64,000 nt of DNA from Mucilaginibacter galii (GTDB lineage Bacteria; Bacteroidota; Bacteroidia; Sphingobacteriales; Sphingobacteriaceae): NCBI RefSeq assembly GCF_014635825.1, contig NZ_BMDO01000001.1, forward strand, positions 1,104,094 to 1,168,093, read 5' to 3'. Shown piece by piece: positions 26,913-35,775 of the stretch (position 1 is its first letter; each line of letters begins with the position of its first letter). A program made the position numbers and the translations under genes. Below the pieces are notes generated by a model. It was given only the letters and a program-made list of their open reading frames with translations. It ran no database searches and was not told the DNA's origin.

Positions 26913-27491
26913 ATGAAAAATTTATTTTCAGCCATCCTGTTTATTATGGTAGCCATGAGTTTTAGCTCTTGCAGCTATAACAACATTACCCAACTTGATG
27001 AAGATACCAAAGCCAAATGGGGAGCGGTACAAAGCCAGTACCAGCGCCGTGCCGATTTGATACCCAATTTGGTAGCAACCGTAAAAGGTGTAGCCAACTT
27101 TGAAAAAGGAACCTTAACTGCAGTAACAGAAGCCCGTGCCAAAGCTACATCTGTACAGGTAGATGCCTCTAAACTTACACCTGAAACTATTCAAAAATAC
27201 CAACAGGCACAAGGTGAATTAAGCACTGCTTTAGGCCGTTTATTAAGCGTTACCGAAAACTACCCTACCCTGCGCGCCAACGATAACTTTACCGCTTTAC
27301 AAGCGCAGTTAGAAGGCACCGAGAACCGCATCAGCGTAGCCCGTATGGATTTTAATACTTCAGTACAAGCTTATAACAGCAAGATACGTGCTTTCCCGGC
27401 TAACTTAACCGCAAAAATGTTTGGCTTTACCACCAAAGGTTACTTCGAGGCCGATGCAGCTGCTAAAAATGCACCTAAAGTTGAATTCTAA
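26913..27491 (+). CDS. LemA family protein
   Basis: A 192-residue LemA-type protein: an N-terminal lipoprotein-like signal (AMSFSSCSYNN, Cys at about residue 20), then KWGAVQSQYQRRADLIPNLV, ARAKATSV, GRLLSVTENYPTLRANDNF and ARMDFNTSVQAYNSKIRAFP, all diagnostic of the family. LemA proteins are coiled-coil membrane-anchored bundles often encoded with TPM-domain proteins, exactly as here. TTTG at 26861-26864 with CAACTTTA 19 bases later is a fair match to a promoter. First gene of a LemA-TPM-TPM group; cellular role unproven. Confidence 0.95.
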   Translation: MKNLFSAILFIMVAMSFSSCSYNNITQLDEDTKAKWGAVQSQYQRRADLIPNLVATVKGVANFEKGTLTAVTEARAKATSVQVDASKLTPETIQKYQQAQGELSTALGRLLSVTENYPTLRANDNFTALQAQLEGTENRISVARMDFNTSVQAYNSKIRAFPANLTAKMFGFTTKGYFEADAAAKNAPKVEF

Positions 27492-27495
27492 AGAC

Positions 27496-27617
27496 AATGA
27501 GTGAATTATTGAATGAGCGAATGAGTGAGTAAGTATAGGGGCTAATTAGCCCTTTTACACTCACTTAAATCCTTCCCTTACATTCACTCATTTAAACCCT
27601 CACTCATTCACTCATTA
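27496..27617. repeat. Palindromic array of GAATGAGTGA-like words
   Basis: Left arm (27496-27532) holds AATGAGTGA, GAATGAGCGAATGAGTGAG; right arm (27579-27617) holds their complements, CATTCACTCA and CACTCATTCACTCATT. The arms could form a long imperfect hairpin inside the lemA-TPM operon. It is built from a short iterated word, like the element at 41814-41915. Confidence 0.8.
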
Positions 27618-27625
27618 ATAAACCC

Positions 27626-28060
27626 ATGGCATTATTTAACGACGAAGAGCAGCAGCGCATAAGGCAAGCCATTGAGCGGGCCGAGAAGAATACCTCGGGC
27701 GAGATCAGGATTTGTGTGGAAAAAACCTGTTCAGAAGAGCCTTTAGACCGTGCGGCCACCTATTTTTTTAAACTGGAGATGGAGAAAACCCAACTGCGCA
27801 ACGGTGTGCTTATATACCTGGCCGCTAACGATCGTAAGTTTGCCATCATCGGCGATTCGGGCATCAATCAATTGGTTCCGGCAGATTTTTGGGATAAAAC
27901 CAAGGAAGCCATGCTACAGTGTTTCAAAGAAGGCAATTTGATACAGGGGCTGGTAACCGGAATTGAAAAGGCTGGTAAGCAACTGCAGCGATATTTCCCC
28001 ATTTTAACCGGTGACCGGAACGAACTATCAGACGACATTGCCTTCATGGATGGCGAATAA
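27626..28060 (+). CDS. TPM-domain protein, short
   Basis: A 144-residue protein covering one TPM (TLP18.3/Psb32/MOLO-1) domain: IERAEKNTSGEIRICVEKTC, then NGVLIYLAANDRKFAIIGDSGINQLV and a closing FKEGNLIQGLVTGIEKAGKQL. There is no signal peptide, so it is cytoplasmic or attached through partners. It lies between lemA and a second, membrane-bound TPM protein, a standard Bacteroidota trio. Domain function is unknown; phosphatase activity has been reported for some plant members. Confidence 0.9.
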   Translation: MALFNDEEQQRIRQAIERAEKNTSGEIRICVEKTCSEEPLDRAATYFFKLEMEKTQLRNGVLIYLAANDRKFAIIGDSGINQLVPADFWDKTKEAMLQCFKEGNLIQGLVTGIEKAGKQLQRYFPILTGDRNELSDDIAFMDGE

Positions 28061-28073
28061 CTTACATATCAAG

Positions 28074-28874
28074 ATGCTTAAAAGAACCGTGTTCCTGCTC
28101 AATTTAATGCTCATCAGCATGATGGCCTTAGCACAGCAGTTTCCGCCTAAATCAACTACGCTCGTTACCGATTATACCAACTCGCTTTCGGCCGATGAAA
28201 AGCAACAGCTCGAAAACAAGCTGGTTGCCTTTAACGATTCTACCTCTACCCAAGTGGCCGTAGTACTTATTAAATCGGTTGGCGATTATGACATTGCCCA
28301 GTATGGCACGCAACTCATACGCGAGTGGGGTATTGGCCAAAAAGGTAAAAACAATGGTGTACTTATATTAGCGGCCATTGGCGACCGTAAAGTTACCATA
28401 CAAACAGGCTACGGCGTAGAAGGCGCGCTAACGGATGCAGCCACGCAGCAAATTATTCAGCAGGATATTAAGCCTAATTTTAAAGCAGGTAACTACTTTG
28501 CCGGCCTTGATCAGGCTACTGATGATGTTATCAAATTTACCAAGGGCGAGTTTAAAGCCGACCCAAAAGCTAAAAAACGCAATGACCGTGATGGCGGCGG
28601 AGGAGGTTCTGGCGTGGTAATCATCATCATTATCATCGTGATCATCATCTTTGTAAGCAAAGGTGGCGGCGGCGGTGGCGGCCAAATCATAGGCAGGCGC
28701 GGTGGTGCAAGTCCTTTTTGGTGGTTTTTAGCAGGCAGCATGCTTGGCGGAAGCGGTCGCGGAGGTGGTGGTGGCTTCGGCGGCGGCGGAGGTTTTGGTG
28801 GCGGCGGTGGCGGCGGCTTTGGCGGTTTCGGTGGTGGAAGCAGCGGCGGCGGCGGAAGCAGCGGCAGCTGGTAA
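28074..28874 (+). CDS. TPM-domain membrane protein with Gly-rich tail
   Basis: About 266 residues from ATG 28074, chosen because it gives a signal peptide (MLKRTVFLLNLMLISMMALAQ); upstream in-frame ATGs at 28011 and 28050 overlap the previous gene. The TPM domain (about 25-165) has DYTNSLSADEKQQLENKL, TQVAVVLIKSVGDYDI and KNNGVLILAAIGDRKVTIQT. A transmembrane helix of Val/Ile follows (VVIIIIIIVIIIFVS), then a tail dominated by glycine with Phe and Ser, a known feature of these proteins. It starts 13 bases after the short TPM gene. In sense, the tail's GC-rich DNA gives long spurious ORFs on the other strand. Confidence 0.92.
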   Translation: MLKRTVFLLNLMLISMMALAQQFPPKSTTLVTDYTNSLSADEKQQLENKLVAFNDSTSTQVAVVLIKSVGDYDIAQYGTQLIREWGIGQKGKNNGVLILAAIGDRKVTIQTGYGVEGALTDAATQQIIQQDIKPNFKAGNYFAGLDQATDDVIKFTKGEFKADPKAKKRNDRDGGGGGSGVVIIIIIIVIIIFVSKGGGGGGGQIIGRRGGASPFWWFLAGSMLGGSGRGGGGGFGGGGGFGGGGGGGFGGFGGGSSGGGGSSGSW

Positions 28875-28886
28875 TAAAGCGCAGCC

Positions 28887-29297
28887 ATGTACCAAAAAGA
28901 TTTTCTCCTGAACGAAGCCGAGCGCCTGGCCCGCTTAATAGCTAAGCTGCTTGGCCTTAAAAGCCAAGCCGGGCACGAAGAAGAGGCTGAGCAGTTATAC
29001 ACGCATGCGCTGGTTGATGAGTTTGGGCTAACCCGGGAAGAACTACTTTCCTCTACTCCCGAATCCTTTAAACAATGGCTGGAGTATAAGAACTTTAACG
29101 CGGCGAAGCTGAATGCTTTGGCTCAAATGATCAATCATGACCAGGAACCCTTGACTGCTGATACCGAAACGCTAACACAACTGCAAAAAGTACTGGTTAT
29201 TTACGATATGCTTGAACAGCAACATCATCAGCAATCGTTCGACAACCTGAGCAAACGCAATTTTATTCAACAATACATTCAAAAGCACCATGGCTGA
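28887..29297 (+). CDS. Helical protein resembling DUF6483
   Basis: A 136-residue, fully alpha-helical protein without signal peptide. It starts MYQKDFLLNEAERLARLIAK, which resembles the N-terminal helix of DUF6483 proteins (YxxDxxxRxIE...LA). Two helix-turn-helix repeats of TPR-like character follow. It begins 12 bases after the TPM gene and overlaps the NUDIX gene by 8 bases, so it is part of the same operon. Function unknown; family assignment is tentative. Confidence 0.7.
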   Translation: MYQKDFLLNEAERLARLIAKLLGLKSQAGHEEEAEQLYTHALVDEFGLTREELLSSTPESFKQWLEYKNFNAAKLNALAQMINHDQEPLTADTETLTQLQKVLVIYDMLEQQHHQQSFDNLSKRNFIQQYIQKHHG

Positions 29298-29838
29298 ATT
29301 AAAGTGGCAGGTTCTCAGTTCTGAATATATTCATAAAGGCCCCTGGGCAACTTTGCGCACCGATAGGTGCTTAATGCCCGATGGCCGTATAGTACCCTCC
29401 TATTACGTACTGGAATACCCTGACTGGGCCAATGCCGTTGCCTTAACGGAGGATAACAAGATTATTATGGTGCGCCAGTACCGCCACGCGGCAGGTGTGG
29501 TGTCATTAGAAATTCCCGGTGGCGTTATTGAGCCTGGCGAATTACCCGAGGCTGGCATGAAACGCGAGTTGCTGGAAGAAACCGGCTATCAATTTGATGA
29601 ACTGGAACCGCTTTGTAAACTTCGTGCAAACCCATCTACCGGCAATAACATTACCCATTGCTACTTAGGCCGTGGCGGCAAAAAGGTACAAGGCCAGCAT
29701 TTGGATGAGCAAGAGCAAATTGAGGTAGAAGAATATACTATAGAAGAGGTAAAGCAATTGTTGGCTGGTAACAAGATCACACAGGCGTTACATGTAAGCA
29801 CGCTATTCTACGCTTTAATGAAATTGGGAGCGTTTTAA
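29290..29838 (+). CDS. NUDIX hydrolase, ADP-ribose pyrophosphatase-like
   Basis: A 182-residue NUDIX enzyme. The Nudix box is GVIEPGELPEAGMKRELLEE followed by TGY, matching GX5EX7REUXEEXGU with all catalytic glutamates. The layout (VLSSEYIHKGPWATLRTDR at the front, VALTEDNKIIMVRQYRHAAG before the box) is that of ADP-ribose/sugar-nucleotide pyrophosphatases. It overlaps the preceding helical protein by 8 bases, so the two are translationally coupled. Exact substrate unknown. Confidence 0.93.
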   Translation: MAELKWQVLSSEYIHKGPWATLRTDRCLMPDGRIVPSYYVLEYPDWANAVALTEDNKIIMVRQYRHAAGVVSLEIPGGVIEPGELPEAGMKRELLEETGYQFDELEPLCKLRANPSTGNNITHCYLGRGGKKVQGQHLDEQEQIEVEEYTIEEVKQLLAGNKITQALHVSTLFYALMKLGAF

Positions 29839-29900
29839 TAGCATAAGTTCATTGTTAAACTTTTTTAGATTTTAGCAATTATACTTATATTAGTATTGTC

Positions 29901-30431
29901 ATGAAACACATACTCGATATACCGCGTACTGCCATGGAGGTATTCAATATGCTTCCAGAGGGAACATTGTGTGAAGTAATTGACAACACGCTTTATATGT
30001 CGCCGTCACCTACCACCTATCACCAAAGATTATTAGGAAAACTCTTTGCAAGAATCCAAACGTTCATTGAAGATAATGTCTTAGGTGAAGCTTTTGTAGC
30101 TCCTTGTGATGTATATTTAGATGACCAAACTAACGTAGTACAACCAGACATTCTTTTTATAAAAAAAGAAAGATTATCTATTATTGAGCGAAATGGCATT
30201 ATCGGTGCTCCCGACCTGATTATTGAGATTTTATCTACTAATAAGAGCCACGGATCAAAACAGGAATTAGAACTATACGAGCGCAATCAGGTACCTGAAT
30301 ACATCATTATAGACCCGGAAACCAGGCAAGTGTGGCATTACTTGCTTAATGAGCACAAGTATACAGCTCTGCCGACCATCGAAAGTGGAAAACTCCTGAT
30401 CACTCAACTTGATCTTAACATCAATTTCTGA
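29901..30431 (+). CDS. Uma2 family PD-(D/E)XK endonuclease-like protein
   Basis: A 176-residue Uma2 (DUF820) protein with a restriction-endonuclease-like fold: LPEGTLCEVIDNTLYMSPSP, then HQRLLGKLFARI, VVQPDILFIKKER as the PD strand and APDLIIEILSTNKSHGSKQE supplying ExL...K, and EYIIIDPETRQVWHYLL. Active-site acidic residues and Lys look intact. Such genes are very abundant in cyanobacteria and scattered in Bacteroidota; their role is uncertain. It stands alone, convergent with dnaA. Confidence 0.9.
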   Translation: MKHILDIPRTAMEVFNMLPEGTLCEVIDNTLYMSPSPTTYHQRLLGKLFARIQTFIEDNVLGEAFVAPCDVYLDDQTNVVQPDILFIKKERLSIIERNGIIGAPDLIIEILSTNKSHGSKQELELYERNQVPEYIIIDPETRQVWHYLLNEHKYTALPTIESGKLLITQLDLNINF

Positions 30432-30487
30432 TCATTTATCTCAATTACAGCATTTTGATCTGTTGACAACGATATTTTAAATAGGAA

Positions 30488-30511
30488 AAGCCCTGCACAT
30501 ATGGCAGGGCT
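30488..30511. terminator. Terminator between Uma2 gene and dnaA
   Basis: AGCCCTGC (30489-30496), loop ACATAT, GGCAGGGCT. A-rich upstream flank gives a T run on the minus strand, so it probably serves dnaA; a T-poor downstream side makes it weaker for the Uma2 gene. Confidence 0.7.
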
Positions 30512-30549
30512 CTTGATTTATAATTGGTTAGTAAAAGGACAATTTTGAA

Positions 30550-31977
30550 TTACGACATTTTCAGCTTCTTCTGTATGTCTGCAACGTAGCTTTTAAATTT
30601 CTTATCGGTATCAATTAAATCTTCAACCGTTTGGCAGGCATATATCACCGTAGAGTGATCGCGGCCACCAAAGAAGTTACCTATTGATTTTAACGAGCTC
30701 TTGGTATGGGCTTTGGCCAGGTACATAGAAATTTGGCGAGCCTGCACAATTTCGCGTTTGCGGGTTTGTGATTTTACCATATCAACCGGTACCTCAAAGT
30801 ATTCGCATACCAGGCTTTGTATATACTCGATAGAAATTTCTTTCACCGAATGTTTAACAAAGTTCTTCAGCATGGATTTAGCCAGGTTCAAGTCTATCTC
30901 CCGGCGCATCAGTGTTGATTGTGCCAGTAAAGATACCATAGCACCTTCCAGCTCACGAATATTATTGTCAATGTTATGGGCTACATACTCAATCACATCA
31001 TCAGGCAGCTCAATACCATCCTGATAAGTTTTGTTTTTGAGGATAGCCATACGATGCTCCAGATCAGGCGTTTGCAGATCGGCAGATAAGCCCCATTTAA
31101 AACGGGACAATAAACGTTCTTCTAAGCCCGACAGATCTTTAGGCGCCTTATCTGAGGTAATGATCAGCTGGCGGCCCGACTGGTGCAGGTGGTTAAAAAT
31201 ATGGAAAAAGAAATCCTGTGTTTTTTCTTTACCGGCAAAGTTGTGTACATCATCCATAATGAGCACATCAATGGCCTGGTAAAAGTTTACGAAGTCGTTA
31301 ATGTTATTATGCTTTAGCGCGTCAACAAACTGTTGTGTAAATTTTTCGCACGACACATAAAGCACCAACTTGTCTGGCAAAGTGCGCTTGATTTCGTTAC
31401 CAATGGCCTGGGCCAGGTGAGTTTTACCTAAACCTACCGCACCGTAGATCATGAGCGGGTTAAATGAGGTACCGCCCGGTTTAGCAGCCACGGCATAACC
31501 GGCCGAACGGGCTAAACGATTACAATCGCCCTCCACAAAGTTTTCAAAAGTATAATTCTGATTTAACTGCGGATCTACATGTAATTTTTTTAAACCTGGT
31601 ATAACAAACGGATTCTTAATATCCTTATTTAAGGAAATAGGAATCGGCATACTCTGGTTTTTAGCCTCAGCACCATTGCCGTTAGAGGGCATATTGGTAG
31701 TGAAAGGCTTATTGGATGATGATTGTTCTACCACAATGTTGTACTCCAGCCGGCCTTCATCGCCTAACTGCTTTTTAATGGTTTTACGAAGCAGTCCAAC
31801 GTAATGTTCTTCCAGCCATTCGTAAAAAAATAAACTTGGTACCTGTATGGTTAGCACGCTGCCATCCAACCTCAATGCCTTGATAGGCTCGAACCAAGTT
31901 TTAAAGCTCTGGGTTGGGATGTTATCTTTAACAATCTGCAAACAGCTATTCCAAACACTAGTACAAGTTTTTTCCAT
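30550..31977 (-). CDS. dnaA: Chromosomal replication initiator DnaA
   Basis: DnaA of 475 residues from ATG 31977 (MEKTCTSVWNSCLQIVKDNI), the family N-terminus; the longer frame to 32058 adds 27 unrelated residues. Domain I (about 1-85, with TWFEPIKA), a short linker with KNPFVIPGLKK, and the AAA+ domain with Walker A GAVGLGKTHLAQ, Walker B VLIMDDVHNF and sensor motifs SDKAP...LEERLLSRF. The C-terminal DNA-binding domain holds SLKSIGNFFGGRDHSTVIYA. It binds DnaA boxes at oriC and opens the duplex. No dnaN or rpmH neighbour is present and no DnaA-box cluster is obvious nearby, so the gene is not clearly at the origin, as is common in Bacteroidota. Confidence 0.98.
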   Translation of the reverse strand: MEKTCTSVWNSCLQIVKDNIPTQSFKTWFEPIKALRLDGSVLTIQVPSLFFYEWLEEHYVGLLRKTIKKQLGDEGRLEYNIVVEQSSSNKPFTTNMPSNGNGAEAKNQSMPIPISLNKDIKNPFVIPGLKKLHVDPQLNQNYTFENFVEGDCNRLARSAGYAVAAKPGGTSFNPLMIYGAVGLGKTHLAQAIGNEIKRTLPDKLVLYVSCEKFTQQFVDALKHNNINDFVNFYQAIDVLIMDDVHNFAGKEKTQDFFFHIFNHLHQSGRQLIITSDKAPKDLSGLEERLLSRFKWGLSADLQTPDLEHRMAILKNKTYQDGIELPDDVIEYVAHNIDNNIRELEGAMVSLLAQSTLMRREIDLNLAKSMLKNFVKHSVKEISIEYIQSLVCEYFEVPVDMVKSQTRKREIVQARQISMYLAKAHTKSSLKSIGNFFGGRDHSTVIYACQTVEDLIDTDKKFKSYVADIQKKLKMS

Positions 31978-32432
31978 ATAACAATTAAAGATAAAAAGCT
32001 GATTTCCAAACCCGAGCTTAACTTTATTCGGCGCCGCCACGGAACATCGAATATTCAAAAAAAAAGCGGATTAAAAAATAAAATTTGAAGTTTGTACACG
32101 TTATTTTTTATGCTATACCACAATTTTCTTATTAATATAACTATACTAATTTTAAAAGAATATCGCTTAATGCATCGTAGAAAACTATCAATTTCCGGCG
32201 GTGCAAATATAAGCTAAACATTGGCTTTGCATCCACTTACATCAAGACTTAAGCCATATTCCCGTTTTAACCAATATCCATAAGCTAAACAATTGAAACT
32301 GCGTAAAATAATATTTTACCATTCAAACGCACTAACTAAAAGTTAAAACGCAGTGTACACCGTCTGTACTTTACTGTACATAACATTGCACATTTATTTG
32401 GCATGTAGCGTTCTTGTTACAGTTGAGGTGGG
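31978..32432. other. AT-rich leader region of dnaA
   Basis: 455 bases without a gene. On the minus strand a perfect -7 box TATATTTG lies at 32204-32211, giving dnaA a leader of about 220 bases; the -33 region is poor. There are long A/T runs (31990-32160) that could melt easily, but I find no TTATCCACA or close variants in a cluster, so oriC cannot be claimed. The right end serves as the 3' flank of the next gene. Confidence 0.4.
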
Positions 32433-32963
32433 TTAAAATAATTCTTCCAGATCTTTCCTGATCATGCTGGCTGCAGTATCATAAGGATTGTTTTCCATCT
32501 GGCTGAGGTGGGTAAGCAAAGCGCGGCTAAAATCCAGCCCTGAAGCGTTTTCGGGCAGGCTGCGCAATGTGCTGTTGAGCAGGTTTACGGTATCGTCTTT
32601 TAAGCGGCGAATAACGGCCCAGGCCCGGCTGCTCACATAAACCTGTTGCGTAATATTGTGCTGATATTCTCCATTAACTTCCTGAACGGCTTGGTGGTGC
32701 AAATCGGCAGCAGAAAAACCTGCACCGTTTAAACGCACCAGCAGGCTTGACGGATTAATACGTTCAATAAATAAAACCACTCGCTCATAAGCTTGCAAGC
32801 GCAGCGGCAAAGTTTGATTATCGGCGGATCTTTTAAGTTCCAATATCTGCAAACGTTCGTTCTTATCCATGTAAGGTTTAAACAGGTAGAACGCTACCCA
32901 AACCACGCCAATACCAGCAACGGTAAATTTTAAAATATCGATCAGTATATTGTAAAGAACCAT
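32433..32963 (-). CDS. Single-TM conserved hypothetical protein
   Basis: A 176-residue protein with one N-terminal membrane helix (ILKFTVAGIGVVWVAFYLF) and a cytoplasmic helical domain: LQILELKRSADNQTLPLRLQ, ERVVLFIERINPSSLLVRL, AWAVIRRLKDDTVNLLN, and a C-terminal ENNPYDTAASMIRKDLEELF. The ERINP and YDTA...IRKDLE patterns are, from memory, conserved among Bacteroidota homologues of unknown function. It lies between dnaA and an iscA-like gene, divergent from the latter by about 100 bases. No enzymatic motif is seen. Confidence 0.8.
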   Translation of the reverse strand: MVLYNILIDILKFTVAGIGVVWVAFYLFKPYMDKNERLQILELKRSADNQTLPLRLQAYERVVLFIERINPSSLLVRLNGAGFSAADLHHQAVQEVNGEYQHNITQQVYVSSRAWAVIRRLKDDTVNLLNSTLRSLPENASGLDFSRALLTHLSQMENNPYDTAASMIRKDLEELF

Positions 32964-33029
32964 ACAGTTTTTTTATGTTACAACACCGTCATAAATAATG
33001 AGGCTGCTGCAAAAATCTGCATTTTAACT

Positions 33030-33037
33030 TATATTTG
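33030..33037 (+). promoter_or_regulatory. -7 promoter box of the iscA-like gene
   Basis: TATATTTG matches TAnnTTTG exactly, 22 bases ahead of the ATG, giving a leader of roughly 15 bases. No good -33 box is visible. Confidence 0.5.
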
Positions 33038-33059
33038 TCTTAGCTAAATTAAAAATAAC

Positions 33060-33413
33060 ATGAGCACAGCGGTTGATACTGCACCTGCACCGGTAACTTT
33101 TACCGAAGGTGCTGCAAGAGAACTTATAAAATTGAAAGATCAGCAAGAACTGAGCGATGACTTTGGCCTGCGCGTTGGCGTTGAAGGTGGTGGCTGTTCG
33201 GGAATGAGCTATGTGCTGGGTTTTGACCAGATGAAAGAAGGCGACAAGATATTCATGATCGATGGCATTAAGGTATATATGCACAAGGCACATGGCATGT
33301 ACCTGGCCGGCATGCAAATAGATTTTCAAGACGGCTTAAACTCTCGTGGATTTGTATTTAACAATCCCAACGCTGCCAGTTCATGCGGCTGCGGTTCTTC
33401 CTTTTCCGTTTAA
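33060..33413 (+). CDS. A-type iron-sulfur cluster carrier (IscA/ErpA/SufA family)
   Basis: A 117-residue HesB/IscA-type protein: VTFTEGAARELIKLKDQQ, GLRVGVEGGGCSGMSYVLGF supplying the first ligand cysteine, and ASSCGCGSSF near the end with the C-x-C pair. It carries and hands over Fe-S clusters to apo-enzymes. The suf operon is not in this window, so the gene stands alone, flanked by a strong terminator. Which of IscA, SufA or ErpA it equals functionally cannot be told. Confidence 0.95.
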   Translation: MSTAVDTAPAPVTFTEGAARELIKLKDQQELSDDFGLRVGVEGGGCSGMSYVLGFDQMKEGDKIFMIDGIKVYMHKAHGMYLAGMQIDFQDGLNSRGFVFNNPNAASSCGCGSSFSV

Positions 33414-33430
33414 TAATCTTAATACACATA

Positions 33431-33469
33431 AAAAAAGCAGCCTTGTAAAACCCAAGGCTGCTTTTTTTA
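33431..33469 (+). terminator. Rho-independent terminator
   Basis: AAAAAAGCAGCCTTG (33431-33445) pairs with CAAGGCTGCTTTTTT (33453-33467), a perfect 15-bp stem with T run, just after the iscA-like gene. Confidence 0.9.
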
Positions 33470-33630
33470 TGCAGGCTTTAAATACCTGCTTAACGATTCT
33501 TTTGAATCTATTTAATAATTAAATATACTTTTCCAACAAAGCGTTTGAATAAACGATCTAAATTAATTGCCCACTTCAAAGCAAAAACCTAAGACGTTAA
33601 ACTAAACGAAGTTTTAAAAGCTTAGTAAGA

Positions 33631-33783
33631 TTAGCGTATAAAATGCGATAAAACCTGGTCGTAGTAAGCTACTCCGAATAATAAAACCGCAGTAATAAGC
33701 ATAGCTACTAAATACAAATTGTTATCATTATTCCTTGGCTCCACATTTTGCGGGCTAAGGTTACTTGGTGATATTGCTTTCAT
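33631..33783 (-). CDS. 50-residue single-TM small protein
   Basis: A small ORF from ATG 33783 to TAA 33631: MKAISPSNLSPQNVEPRNND followed by one membrane helix (LYLVAMLITAVLLFGVAYY) and a short DQVLSHFIR tail. The polar N-terminus followed by a single helix is a plausible membrane microprotein. It has no strand partner nearby. Function unknown. Confidence 0.5.
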   Translation of the reverse strand: MKAISPSNLSPQNVEPRNNDNNLYLVAMLITAVLLFGVAYYDQVLSHFIR

Positions 33784-34131
33784 AGTAGATGTATTAAATT
33801 GTTAATCTTTATGATTAATTAATACAAATTACGTAATAAATATTGGCTTAATATACAATATTTTAATTATTGCAATTAATATAATTTATGTGCCAATTAA
33901 ACCACGTTTGCGGGAGTTAGGATTACTTAAATTGAAAAATAAATAATATAACATCCTTCTCAAACATTTCCATTCCCTTTCAACCACAAATAAGTGCCTG
34001 ATAATCTATTTATTGACAAATGTCAAATTTAATTTTATTCAATTAAGCGTACTTTGCTCCCGAACAAACAACAGCAATCAACGGCTTTAACTGAGCTTAA
34101 CTTTTAAAATAACAGGAGTGTAATAATAAAG
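33784..34131. other. AT-rich upstream region of the LLM oxidoreductase
   Basis: 348 bases, very AT-rich (runs of TAAT and TTAT), without an ORF. The one distinctive site is a palindrome TTGACA-AA-TGTCAA at 34013-34026, about 105 bases ahead of the flavin monooxygenase gene, a candidate repressor operator (perhaps of the TetR-type gene on the far side). Confidence 0.4.
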
Positions 34132-35169
34132 ATGGAAATTGGAATTGACAGCTTTGCAGCAGCCTATGTAGAACAGGATGAGCACACTATTACCGGCAGT
34201 GCCGATGCCTTGGGCCGTTTGCTGGATAGAATAGAACTGGCCGATAAAGTTGGGCTGGACATATTCGGCATTGGCGAACATCACCGTAAGGAGTTTTTAG
34301 ATTCGGCTCCGGCTGTTATTTTGGCTGCCGCAGCTGCACGTACCCAAAATATACGCTTAACAAGTGCGGTAACTGTGCTCAGCGCTATTGATCCGGTTCG
34401 TGCATTTCAAAACTTCGCTACTTTAGACCTCATTTCCAGGGGGCGCGCTGAGATGGTGGTTGGCCGTGGTTCGTTCACAGAAGCTTTCCCGCTGTTTGGC
34501 TTAAACCTGCAAAATTACGATGAGTTATTTACCGAAAAGCTTGACTTGTTACTAAGCATTCGAGATGAGGAAATCGTAACCTGGTCGGGCAAGTTTAGAG
34601 CCCCCCTGAATGCGCAGGCTATTTATCCACGCCCGTTACAGCCCAAACTACCGGTATGGTTAGGCGTAGGCGGCACGCCCGAATCATTTGTAAGGGCAGG
34701 TACGCTGGGCTTACCATTAATGGTGGCCATTATTGGCGGACAAACACACCGGTTCCGCCAGTTGGTTGATTTATACCGCGAAGCCGGAAAACGTGCCGGG
34801 CACTTACCCGGACAGTTAAAGGTTGGCTTACACTCCTTAGGCTATGTAGGCAATACCACCGAAGAAGCTGTAGAAGAATTCTATCCCGGCTATGCCGAAA
34901 CCTTTACCAAAATAGGTCGCGAACGTGGCTGGCCGCCGGTTACACGTCAGCAGTTTGACGCACAGGCTAGTCCGTTAGGTGCGTTATTAGTTGGCGGACC
35001 CGAAGACGTTGCTGAAAAGATCTTGCGTCACAGCGAAGCATTGGGTGGTATAGATCGTGTTACCTTTCAAATGGACAATGCCAAACTATCACACGAAAAG
35101 TTGATGAATGCTATCACCCTACTGGGCACCCAGGTAGCGCCGCTTTTAAGGAAACAAAGATTAATATAA
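34132..35169 (+). CDS. LLM-class flavin-dependent monooxygenase
   Basis: A 345-residue bacterial-luciferase-like oxidoreductase that uses reduced FMN. It has DKVGLDIFGIGEHHRKEFLD, the IRLTSAVTVLSAIDPVRAFQ stretch, GRAEMVVGRGSFTEAFPLFG and the later LPVWLGVGGTPESFVRAG, all typical of the Atu2307/SP_0267-like subgroup. It has no signal peptide and needs a separate flavin reductase. Convergent with a TetR-type regulator gene 18 bases away; whether that regulator controls it is unknown. Substrate unknown. Confidence 0.92.
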   Translation: MEIGIDSFAAAYVEQDEHTITGSADALGRLLDRIELADKVGLDIFGIGEHHRKEFLDSAPAVILAAAAARTQNIRLTSAVTVLSAIDPVRAFQNFATLDLISRGRAEMVVGRGSFTEAFPLFGLNLQNYDELFTEKLDLLLSIRDEEIVTWSGKFRAPLNAQAIYPRPLQPKLPVWLGVGGTPESFVRAGTLGLPLMVAIIGGQTHRFRQLVDLYREAGKRAGHLPGQLKVGLHSLGYVGNTTEEAVEEFYPGYAETFTKIGRERGWPPVTRQQFDAQASPLGALLVGGPEDVAEKILRHSEALGGIDRVTFQMDNAKLSHEKLMNAITLLGTQVAPLLRKQRLI

Positions 35170-35187
35170 AGCATACTATTGCCGTAC

Positions 35188-35772
35188 TCAATTTATGGTA
35201 ATAGCTGCTTTTACCAGGTAAGGCAGTATTTCTTTTTGAAACGATACGAAATTTTTGCGCACATCGCTGTCGCTCACCGAGGTAAACGCAAAGCTAAATA
35301 CAATGTTTTTGCTGCACTTGATCAGGAACCTGATGCGTTGCTGGTAGCTTTCATGTTTGCGGATACCACTTAAAGTGGTAAATGAACTAACCAACAAATC
35401 TTCTAACTCATTAGATAGATTACGCAGAAACTCTTGCGAGTTGGTAGATTCACGGATAAAATCCCAGCCGATGAACTCATTACACACGGTATAAGATAAG
35501 CGACAGGTTTTCATGATGAGGTTACTCAGATGCGCTTCCTCATCCAGGTCGGGCGTATCAGTGTGGATCAATTCATCTACGCTAACCTGTATATAATCCA
35601 TTAACAAAGAGTGTAAAATAGCCTCCTTGCTGTCAAAGTATTTATAGATAGTAGCTTTGGCTATCTTGGTTTTTTTGGCAATCTCGTTAACACTGGTTTT
35701 ATGGTAACCGAATTTGCGAAACAACTCCTGCGACGAGCGTTTAATGCTTTCTCTTATTTTATCGGCTTCCAT
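35188..35772 (-). CDS. TetR/AcrR-family transcriptional regulator
   Basis: A 194-residue TetR-type repressor. The helix-turn-helix domain (about 8-55) reads KRSSQELFRKFGYHKTSVNE, then IAKKTKIAKATIYKYFDSKE, the canonical fold, followed by a helical ligand-binding domain typical in length. It begins 3 bases after the stop of the Rieske-like lipoprotein, in the operon with pheS. It is convergent with the flavin monooxygenase. Its ligand and targets are unknown. Confidence 0.92.
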   Translation of the reverse strand: MEADKIRESIKRSSQELFRKFGYHKTSVNEIAKKTKIAKATIYKYFDSKEAILHSLLMDYIQVSVDELIHTDTPDLDEEAHLSNLIMKTCRLSYTVCNEFIGWDFIRESTNSQEFLRNLSNELEDLLVSSFTTLSGIRKHESYQQRIRFLIKCSKNIVFSFAFTSVSDSDVRKNFVSFQKEILPYLVKAAITIN

Positions 35773-35775
35773 GTA

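Noticed and set aside
28511..29002. Pro-rich minus-strand ORF over the Gly-rich tail of the TPM protein
   Set aside because: It is the complement of GGC/GGT glycine codons in a real TPM gene.
31978..32432. oriC next to dnaA
   Set aside because: The region is AT-rich, but I found no cluster of TTATCCACA-like boxes and the usual oriC neighbours are absent.
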